This document shows, in pieces, positions 1 to 6,380 of a stretch of DNA of 41,865 nt. This DNA comes from an uncultured Peptostreptococcaceae bacterium (lineage in GTDB: Bacteria > Bacillota > Clostridia > Peptostreptococcales > Anaerovoracaceae). The translations under genes were made by a program, and so were the position numbers. The stretch spans positions 1-41,865 of the forward strand of contig CATJIF010000059.1 of NCBI GenBank assembly GCA_949740445.1. The letters run 5' to 3'. The notes under the pieces are model-generated. The model worked only from the letters and a program-made list of their open reading frames with translations, did no database searches and was not told the origin of the DNA. Numbering within the stretch: position 1 is the first letter of the stretch; each line of letters opens with the position of its first letter.

Positions 1-40
1 ACAAGACCAAAAGCCATAGTATTAAATATTTCCGTTTCAA
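1..40 (-). CDS. 5' end of an unidentified gene leaving the left edge
   Basis: A strong ribosome site, GGAGGT at 46-51, stands five bases before a TTG codon at 38-40 on the minus strand. Reading on from there gives Met-Lys-Arg-Lys-Tyr-Leu-Ile-Leu-Trp-Leu-Leu-Val-Leu before the window ends. A positively charged start followed by a hydrophobic run is what a signal peptide or first membrane segment looks like, so the product is probably exported or membrane bound. Only 13 codons are visible, so no family can be named. It lies downstream of the FtsA-like gene on the same strand. The call rests on the ribosome site and the signal-like start. Confidence 0.45.
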   Translation of the reverse strand, partial: MKRKYLILWLLVL

Positions 41-169
41 GGTAAACCTCCAAAGGTTTTGTTTTCAATCCATCTCTTATTTTTCTCTTATGTACATTTA
101 TCGTAATAAAGCGGTATTTTTGCGCCACAAATGCGCTGCTTTTTACTCATCCGTAACGCATTAAATTCT

Positions 170-246
170 CGTTGCCAAAGGGCAGCATTGCGCTGCAAAC
201 GCGCTATTGTTGTTGAACCATTGCGTCGAGCAATTGCATGGCAACG
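170..246. repeat. 77-bp inverted repeat with two internal hairpins
   Basis: CGTTGCCA at 170-177 is perfectly complementary to TGGCAACG at 239-246. Inside are two more short stems, GCAGC/GCTGC at 182-196 and ATTGC/GCAAT around 220-234, so the segment can be drawn as a branched, cloverleaf-like shape. It lies in the 292-base gap between the FtsA-like gene and the partial gene at the left edge, where no convincing coding region was seen. There is no T-run after either arm, so it is not an ordinary terminator, and it lacks the T-loop and conserved positions of a tRNA. It could be a leader or processing structure, or a small palindromic repeat. Confidence 0.35.
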
Positions 247-332
247 ATTTTTCGCTTGCCAAACGACATGCACCGCTTAGCGTTCAAAGGTGTTTTACCG
301 CCGAATAACAAGCAAACCGCAACTGCCCTCGC

Positions 333-2786
333 TCAGTCAATGCAGCGAATCACAACGCGGTCGTTTTCACGCAATACCTGCGTGAAGGGCGCCGGCTCGC
401 CATTGATTAACAGTTCTACCGGCCTATTTAAGTGGTCGAAATCCAGTCCGCAGCGATCTAACATATCCATCAGGTAATAAGCTTCTCCATTGCTCTTGGC
501 AGAAAGGTTGACCGGCGCTCCGTTTAAGACAATGCGCAGCGACTTTGCCATGCCTGCTGTGCGGCTTTCCGCTGCCGCAGATGGTGCCGGAGAAACCGGA
601 ATCTGCGCAAATGAAGAAGCTTCTGCCACCGGCTGTACCGGTGTTTCCATTCTCTGCGGTGGCGCTATCGGCTGTGCTGGCGCTGCCGAAGCCACGGGTG
701 GCGCAGAAACAAACGCTCCTGTCTCAGGTGTTACAGGAGGTGCGGATTGTACCGGTGCCTGCATCTGCACAGCTTGCGCCTGTGCCATCGAGCGCTGTAC
801 CTGCGCCGCCTGCTGCAATGGTGCCGTCGCAATTCCTGACATCTGCGGAGTTGGCATTGCAGCCGGTGCCAGGCTTGCCTGTACGGCTTTCGTGAAATTT
901 CCCTGCGAAGCCGGCATCGAACTTGCTGGCACTGCCGTCATAGCGGATGCGCGATGCGCTGTCGATGCAGAAACCGCCAGCGCAGGGTTTATTTGTGCTG
1001 GCGCTGTTTGCATCGGCGCTGGTGTTATTGTCGCCGCCTGATGCTTTGGCTCTCTTGCTGAGGCATTGCTATCAGGCGGAAAATTGCCAGCCGGGCCACT
1101 GGTAGAAACATTCGCTCTGACAGAACTGCTTGTGGAGGCACCCTCCGTAGAAACGCTTCCTGCGGAAGCACCACTAAAAGAAGCATCGCCATGAACAGGC
1201 CCACCGCCGAAGCTTTCCACAGCATCCCCCTGGCGCAGCAGTTGCGATAGCGGCGCTGTTTCGCCGTTGACAGTAACCGTGCCAGCAAAATCCTTTCCCA
1301 GCAGGTCACTCACGCTGCGGAATGCCGCCTTGCCTGCCACCGCCGGCGTAAACTGAATGTTGTCGCCTGCATGCACCACATCGGACAGTGCAGCCTCGCT
1401 TCCGTTGAGCAGAAGTTCCGGCGGCGTCGCCGGTTCGCCGCGGAAGAACATGCGCTGGCCGTTGAGCGTTACTGTCAGGTTCGCACCGCTTTTTCCGATC
1501 ATATCGCCATAATTGAAGCCGTTCATCAGCAGAATGTCGCGAAGCGTCAGCGTACCGCTGCGGAAGAGCTTTGCCCGCTGGCCGTTGAGCGTTACTACAT
1601 AGCTGTCGTTAATCATGCCCAGCGCCGCAGAAACGGCGATGCCCAGCGGTGTAGCATATTCCGGATCGTTGAGGTTGATATCGTCGGCAAAAGCATTTTT
1701 TTCGAAGTGATTGCCCGCCAGCGCCACTCTCGCCTCGCTCATTTCCAGCTGTTTTGCTACCGCCTGGCGCAGCCCCAAAAGCTTGCTTCCGCCTCCGGCA
1801 AGGAAGACGGCAGACGGCGCTGCACCGTTCAGCTTCAGAATTTTTTCTGCAATCTCTTCTGCCAGTTTTTCCATCGCTGGCTGGATTATTTCCTGCATCT
1901 GCGGAATGGATATTTCCTGACGAAGCCCTAAAATATCGCTGTAATGCAATGCTTCGCCTTTATTCATGTCCAGCTTTAATCGCTCTGCCGTCTGAAAATC
2001 AATCAAAAGCTTCTGCATTAGAAGCTCGCTGATCTCGTCGCCTGCAACGGTTACCATCGTATAGCCCACGACGCCGCCCGCCTTGCAGATAGCGATGTCC
2101 GAGGTTCCTGCGCCGATGTCCACCAGCGCTAAATTCAACAGGCGGATATCCTCGGGAATGGCGGCATTCAGAGAAGCTATTGGCTCTAAGGTCAGACTTG
2201 CAGCCTCCAGCCCCAGCCGCGCTACCACGGTGTAAAGGCTCTCCACTACCTCGCAGGGGAGAAAGGTTGCCACCACTTCAACTTCCAAGCGCTTGCCCCG
2301 GTGGTCTTTCATTGTGGAAATGGGATAGCCGTCCAGCCGGTACTGCGTTGCTGTGTATCCAACCATGTAAAACAGGCCCTTCTGTTCCATTCCTTCGGAA
2401 AGCAACGCCTCCGCCGCCGAAACAGCCCCGGCTTCCAGTTGGCCGATTTCATCGTCGCCAATCTGTCGCAGCGCAGGAAGCTCCATCGCAAAGCTTACAT
2501 GTTGCGACTTTAAAGCCCGACCAGCCGCCGCTACGCACACGCGCTTCAGACGCATACGCATTCGTTCTTCTAAGCGCTGCACCACCGTGCGCGCCACAGC
2601 AGCGACCAGGTCGATATCCTCGATCTGCCCATCCAGCATGGCCCGTCGAGCGTATTCCGCCTTTTCTATAGCCATGACATGAAAGCTGTCGTGCTCTGCC
2701 CGGCCTAAAATGCCAATAATGCTGCGCGTTCCGATATCAAGAGCAAAAATTATATTTTTATCCTGCTCCTGGTAGATTTCCGCCAA
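333..2786 (-). CDS. FtsA/PilM-like actin-fold ATPase with MoaD/ThiS-like repeats
   Basis: The first 390 or so residues are an actin-like ATPase of the FtsA/PilM group: a first phosphate loop (FALDIGTRS, near residue 14), a second (LVDIGAGTSD, near 222) and an adenosine motif (FLAGGGSKL, near 330), with an SHS2-like segment between. Unusually for FtsA, three short modules follow (about 397-525), each with a Val-x-x-Asn-Gly strand and a Leu-Leu-x-x-Gly-Asp-like turn, resembling the beta-grasp fold of ThiS/MoaD. A linker of about 215 residues rich in Ala, Pro, Gln, Ser and Val leads to one more such module at the C terminus. At 817 residues it is about twice the usual FtsA length. I place the start at the TTG at 2784-2786, six bases from the GGGAGGTG site; the upstream GTG lies inside that site. 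It is separated from the chemoreceptor gene by a terminator. The actin-fold call is firm; the cellular role is open. Confidence 0.8.
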   Translation of the reverse strand: MAEIYQEQDKNIIFALDIGTRSIIGILGRAEHDSFHVMAIEKAEYARRAMLDGQIEDIDLVAAVARTVVQRLEERMRMRLKRVCVAAAGRALKSQHVSFAMELPALRQIGDDEIGQLEAGAVSAAEALLSEGMEQKGLFYMVGYTATQYRLDGYPISTMKDHRGKRLEVEVVATFLPCEVVESLYTVVARLGLEAASLTLEPIASLNAAIPEDIRLLNLALVDIGAGTSDIAICKAGGVVGYTMVTVAGDEISELLMQKLLIDFQTAERLKLDMNKGEALHYSDILGLRQEISIPQMQEIIQPAMEKLAEEIAEKILKLNGAAPSAVFLAGGGSKLLGLRQAVAKQLEMSEARVALAGNHFEKNAFADDINLNDPEYATPLGIAVSAALGMINDSYVVTLNGQRAKLFRSGTLTLRDILLMNGFNYGDMIGKSGANLTVTLNGQRMFFRGEPATPPELLLNGSEAALSDVVHAGDNIQFTPAVAGKAAFRSVSDLLGKDFAGTVTVNGETAPLSQLLRQGDAVESFGGGPVHGDASFSGASAGSVSTEGASTSSSVRANVSTSGPAGNFPPDSNASAREPKHQAATITPAPMQTAPAQINPALAVSASTAHRASAMTAVPASSMPASQGNFTKAVQASLAPAAMPTPQMSGIATAPLQQAAQVQRSMAQAQAVQMQAPVQSAPPVTPETGAFVSAPPVASAAPAQPIAPPQRMETPVQPVAEASSFAQIPVSPAPSAAAESRTAGMAKSLRIVLNGAPVNLSAKSNGEAYYLMDMLDRCGLDFDHLNRPVELLINGEPAPFTQVLRENDRVVIRCID

Positions 2787-2831
2787 GGAATACACCTCCC
2801 ATTTTCCAATTTTCTGCTGATTTTACAAGGC

Positions 2832-2863
2832 CGGAAAAAGCGGGGCGCACCCCGCCTCTCCGG
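2832..2863 (-). terminator. Rho-independent terminator after the chemoreceptor gene
   Basis: On the minus strand GCGGGG-TGCG-CCCCGC forms a perfect six-pair, GC-rich hairpin followed at once by TTTTT (2835-2839). An outer CCGGA/TTCCGG pairing can extend it. It lies about 60 bases past the stop codon of the chemoreceptor gene and 50 bases before the FtsA-like start, so it should end the fliD-to-chemoreceptor transcript or attenuate entry into the FtsA-like gene. Confidence 0.8.
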
Positions 2864-2925
2864 CGCTTTGTTGTCGTTCTTGCTTATTGTTTTGATTCGG
2901 CGCTGCTGTTTTTGCGCCTTTTGCA

Positions 2926-4734
2926 TCAGTACTTGCTGTAATCGTTATCCGGCATGCTGTAGCTGCCTGCACCTGCCGACTCGTGAGAACTGCCTACGCT
3001 GGTTACATTTACATCCTGCGGCATATAACCCGAGCCTTCCTTCAGCTTGAAGCGCGACATCAGCTGCTCCATAATCTGTGCCTGCGAGGACAGCTGTTCG
3101 CTGGCTGCTGCGGTTTCTTCGCTGGTTGCCGAGTTGTTCTGCACAACCGCCGAAATCTGGTCGATCCCTTCTCTGATCTGTTCTACCGATTCTGCCTGAT
3201 GTTCACTGGCCACTGCAATTGCGCCCATCTGATCGACAGCAACTCCAGTAAGCTCTCTCGTCTTCTCCAATGCAAGCGATACATCGGATACGTAATTGCT
3301 TCCCTTCTGTACAGCGCTGATTGCATTTTCGATTCTGTCCTTCGTGGCCTTTGCTGCCTGGTCGGATTTCGATGCCAGATTGCGCACTTCGTCTGCTACT
3401 ACAGCAAATCCCTTACCGGCGGCACCGGCTCTGGCAGCTTCTACTGCTGCATTCAGTGCCAGGATGTTGGTCTGGAACGCAATGTTTTCGATGGTATCAA
3501 TGATCTCACGCACCTCTTCCGAAGCACTCTTGATTTCGTTCATTGATATTACCATATTTTCCATGTGCTGGCTGCAAACCTGTACCTGTGCTCCAGCTTC
3601 GTTGGCAAGGTTGCTGGATTCTTTTGCTTTCTGCGAGTTTTCCAGCGTTGCCTGCGTAATTTCCGTTACTGTAGCAGACAGCTCTTCCACTGCGCTGGCC
3701 TGCTGCGTTGCACCCTGTGCCAGGGCCTGTGCGCTGTTGGAAACCTGCTCGGAACCAGCGGATACCTGATCTGCCGACTGTGCAATATGCGCCAGTGCAT
3801 CGCTTAAGCTGCTGTTGATCTTGCGAATCGACTGCAGAACCGGCTGCAGATCGCCTACATAGCTTTCTCTGTGCTTGGAAAGGATGTTGAAATTTCCTTC
3901 TGCCATTTCGCCCAATACGTAACCGATATCTTCAATTACCAGAGTCAAATCCGATACGACTAAACGGGAAGCTTCGACCATCTGGCCGATTTCGTCCTTG
4001 TTGTCGATGGCAGGCAACGGCGAATGTAAATCACCGTGCGCCAGATCCTGCAAACGCTTTACGCATTCACCGAGAGGAATCGCAATGCCTCTTGCCAGCT
4101 TGGCAGCAATATATACACCCGCCAGCAGTGCAACGATAATCAATACAGCGATAACGATGACTGCTATCAGCGTAAGATTGCTGACATCTGCATGCATTTC
4201 ATTTCCCTGCTGAACTTTCTTATCCATCAGGCTCATCATATCGTTGTACATTGTGGTATAGTACGGCTCTAATTCGTTAACGATCCGCCGCTGCAACTGC
4301 ATCGTAACTTCTGGATCAGCGCCAACGCTCTGGTTGATTAGCTCTTTGGACAAGGTCTGGTAACCAGACCACGCATCCTTAGCGCTGCTCAGATAACCGA
4401 TCGCTTCGTCGGTTACCAATGTTGCCCCTACGGCCTCGAAGTATGTATTGACCTGTGTTGTCAAGCTGGCAATTTCGTTCTCTGCCGCCTGTGCATCGGC
4501 CTGATTCAGATATCCGATGGCGTCGTGCACCTGTCCGTTTAACCGGCAAAATGCTGTCATCAACTTTCCGACGTCTCCCTGCGCAAAACCGTAATTCTTG
4601 ATGCCGACTGTGTACTCTTGTTGCACATTTCCCAGCATGAAGATACCTACGATACCGGAGATACTCGCCACAATGGTGACCAGCACAATGGCCAGCGTGA
4701 TTTTTTTCTTGACATTGACGTTTTTCCAGTTCAT
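2926..4734 (-). CDS. Methyl-accepting chemotaxis protein (membrane chemoreceptor)
   Basis: A transmembrane receptor that senses a ligand and controls CheA through CheW. The 602 residues run: short cytoplasmic start, first membrane helix (about 11-34), periplasm-facing four-helix sensor (about 35-185), second membrane helix (about 190-212), HAMP, then a long coiled-coil signalling domain. The conserved hairpin tip is clear (FQTNILALNAAVEAARAG then GFAVVADEVRNLA). The tail ends in Asp-Tyr-Ser-Lys-Tyr with no CheR-binding pentapeptide. The start is the ATG at 4732-4734, preceded by AGGAGGAGA; an earlier in-frame start would place 20 basic residues before it and has no ribosome site. It follows the ABC gene by 61 bases and is probably cotranscribed with fliD-fliS. 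The ligand cannot be told from the sequence. Confidence 0.95.
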   Translation of the reverse strand: MNWKNVNVKKKITLAIVLVTIVASISGIVGIFMLGNVQQEYTVGIKNYGFAQGDVGKLMTAFCRLNGQVHDAIGYLNQADAQAAENEIASLTTQVNTYFEAVGATLVTDEAIGYLSSAKDAWSGYQTLSKELINQSVGADPEVTMQLQRRIVNELEPYYTTMYNDMMSLMDKKVQQGNEMHADVSNLTLIAVIVIAVLIIVALLAGVYIAAKLARGIAIPLGECVKRLQDLAHGDLHSPLPAIDNKDEIGQMVEASRLVVSDLTLVIEDIGYVLGEMAEGNFNILSKHRESYVGDLQPVLQSIRKINSSLSDALAHIAQSADQVSAGSEQVSNSAQALAQGATQQASAVEELSATVTEITQATLENSQKAKESSNLANEAGAQVQVCSQHMENMVISMNEIKSASEEVREIIDTIENIAFQTNILALNAAVEAARAGAAGKGFAVVADEVRNLASKSDQAAKATKDRIENAISAVQKGSNYVSDVSLALEKTRELTGVAVDQMGAIAVASEHQAESVEQIREGIDQISAVVQNNSATSEETAAASEQLSSQAQIMEQLMSRFKLKEGSGYMPQDVNVTSVGSSHESAGAGSYSMPDNDYSKY

Positions 4735-4795
4735 TTTTAAGATTCTCCTCCTGTGTCTTTTTGACTTTAAGGCTGCGGCCTTTTCTGCCCGCATG

Positions 4796-5500
4796 TCAGA
4801 TAATATCGCCGAATCGTCCTTTTTTTACGTCTCCGACAATTTTTCCATCTCTCAGCGTCACAACGCGCTTGCGCATGATGTTGACAAATGTTCTGGCGTG
4901 AGTGGCCATCAATACCGTAGTACCTCGTAAATTTAACTCATTCAACAGGTGCATGATATCCCATATGCTGTCATCATCCATTCTCTCTGTAATTTCATCC
5001 AGAATCAAAATAGACGGGCTGTAAAGAATCGCTTTCGCAAGCTCAATCCTCCTGCACTCCGACATGGAAAATTCCAGCGGATAACGTTCTTCACAGCCGG
5101 ACATGCCCACGAGCCCAAGGGCTTTTCGGACCAGGGGCTCGTCGATTAATTTATTTCTTATAAATTCCATTCGCTTCATCGAACAGAGGTTGTTGAATAC
5201 GGTTTCTGTCCGAATCAGCGAAGGCTCCTGCGGCACCTTGCCGAAAACGTAACCCAATTTTTTTTCCTGACGACGGCTTATCTTCGATAAATTCACATCG
5301 TCTAAAAATACGGCCCCGTCATCGGGAAGGAGGTCCCCGCAGATCAAATCCAATATGGTACTGGTGCCTGCCCCTCTGCTGCCGACAAAGAATACAAATT
5401 CTCCCTGATTGATCTCCAGATCGGCATCTAAAAGAGCTGCAAACTTACGATTATTTCCTTTATATACTTTTGCCACATGCTCTAAACGAATCTTTGGCAT
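4796..5500 (-). CDS. FtsE-like ABC ATPase subunit with degenerate catalytic motifs
   Basis: A 234-residue single ABC ATPase domain closest in pattern to FtsE/LolD-type subunits. Two key motifs are broken. The Walker A loop reads GSRGAGTST (residues 40-48), with Thr where the nucleotide-binding Lys should be (codon ACC, checked on the minus strand). The signature that is normally LSGGEQQR reads FSMSECRR (144-151). The Q-loop Gln91, Walker B with Asp168-Glu169, and the switch His201 are kept. No FtsX or other permease gene is beside it. AAGGAG precedes the ATG. It lies between the fliT-like gene and the chemoreceptor gene. It may bind nucleotide weakly or act as a structural partner. Reading frame and motifs make it a real, intact gene, but not a normal transporter ATPase. 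Confidence 0.85.
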   Translation of the reverse strand: MPKIRLEHVAKVYKGNNRKFAALLDADLEINQGEFVFFVGSRGAGTSTILDLICGDLLPDDGAVFLDDVNLSKISRRQEKKLGYVFGKVPQEPSLIRTETVFNNLCSMKRMEFIRNKLIDEPLVRKALGLVGMSGCEERYPLEFSMSECRRIELAKAILYSPSILILDEITERMDDDSIWDIMHLLNELNLRGTTVLMATHARTFVNIMRKRVVTLRDGKIVGDVKKGRFGDII

Positions 5501-5542
5501 TCTGCCGGCTCCTTACAATCCGCTTCTGATGCCCTGCGGCTA

Positions 5543-5980
5543 TCACCTGAATTTGTTATAAAACGATTTTTTGCCGTATAGGCCCGTACTGATTTGCCGG
5601 TCCTGTGCAAGTATCTTCTGCAACAGGCGGTGATATTGCTGTGATAGCTCATACAGTGCATTTTCTTCTGCGGTAAGATTTTTTTTGGCGGTGTATGCCG
5701 CCACGTCCGAGGCTTCGTCCTGCGTTGGAATTTCATCGAGAAGCCCCAGCAGATGCCGGGCATCATCCTCCGGAAGCTTCTGCAGAAACTTCTGGATTCC
5801 TTCTTCTATTTCGCTCAGCTGCGACAGCGGCTCTTCTCTCATTGCAATAAACAATTTAGCAGAAACTTCGTCTTTTCGCTGCAGTGCCTGCGCAAGCTGG
5901 TCCGTCGCATCTGCAAATTCCGTCAGCCTCATGTACTGCGTTCTTCTGCGCTTTTGCAGCTCCTCAACGTTCCGCTTCAT
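5543..5980 (-). CDS. FliT/FlgN-like putative flagellar chaperone
   Basis: A 145-residue, highly charged and mostly helical protein without membrane segments. Its start overlaps the end of fliS by 17 bases, which suggests translational coupling, and GAGGG lies just before the ATG. In many flagellar operons the gene after fliS encodes FliT, a small helical export chaperone for FliD, and in Bacillota this place is often held by diverged proteins of similar size. Leu- and Glu-rich heptads over most of the length fit a helical bundle. I see no signature strong enough to prove FliT, so the function is inferred from position, size and composition. Confidence 0.6.
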   Translation of the reverse strand: MKRNVEELQKRRRTQYMRLTEFADATDQLAQALQRKDEVSAKLFIAMREEPLSQLSEIEEGIQKFLQKLPEDDARHLLGLLDEIPTQDEASDVAAYTAKKNLTAEENALYELSQQYHRLLQKILAQDRQISTGLYGKKSFYNKFR

Positions 5981-6365
5981 GCTGCCCTCGCAATTCTTCT
6001 GCGCAATTCTTATCAGCGGCGCGGAAACTGTCTCTCAGATCAGAGATCATGGGGCGAATCCGATCCAGCTCGGCCTTATTGCGGCCTGCCTTTACCCTGC
6101 TGAGCTCATAACAGAAAAAGTCGTACAGACGGTGCAATTCCCTGCTGATCGGATATTGGTAATCCAGACAATCGTCCAGATACCGAAGAATTTCAATGCT
6201 GCGATCCAACGAAGCATCCAAAACCTCGTAGTTCTTCTGTTCGAGCGCCAGATCGCAGCGCATCAGCCGTTTTATCAGCTCATCATATACCATCAACAGC
6301 AGTTCGCCCTGCGTCATCGTATTGATCGACTGCTCTTTATAATGCTGATAAGCGTTGTGTTCCAT
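5964..6365 (-). CDS. fliS: FliS, flagellin export chaperone
   Basis: FliS keeps newly made flagellin unfolded in the cytoplasm until the flagellar type III apparatus exports it, and in FliW/CsrA species it also takes part in flagellin homeostasis. The 133-residue product has the family layout: an N-terminal Asn-Ala-Tyr-x-x-Tyr segment, then MTQGELLLMVYDELIKRL near 17-34, and a four-helix-bundle length. It lies 15 bases after fliD and overlaps the fliT-like gene, the usual fliD-fliS order. No flagellin gene is inside the window. Confidence 0.95.
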   Translation of the reverse strand: MEHNAYQHYKEQSINTMTQGELLLMVYDELIKRLMRCDLALEQKNYEVLDASLDRSIEILRYLDDCLDYQYPISRELHRLYDFFCYELSRVKAGRNKAELDRIRPMISDLRDSFRAADKNCAEELRGQHEAER

Positions 6366-6380
6366 GGTTACCTCTCGTTA

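Noticed and set aside
170..246. Possible tRNA
   Set aside because: The size and outer stem fit, but the T-loop, D-loop and conserved positions are absent on both strands.
88..273. 61-codon minus-strand open frame downstream of the FtsA-like gene
   Set aside because: No ribosome site, no recognised motif, and it overlaps the inverted repeat.
490..1041. Plus-strand Ala/Cys/Gly-rich open frame opposite the FtsA-like linker
   Set aside because: A compositional shadow of the Ala/Pro-rich linker on the other strand.
4735..4794. Longer N terminus for the chemoreceptor
   Set aside because: The extra 20 residues are basic and atypical, and the AGGAGGAGA site is placed for the later ATG.
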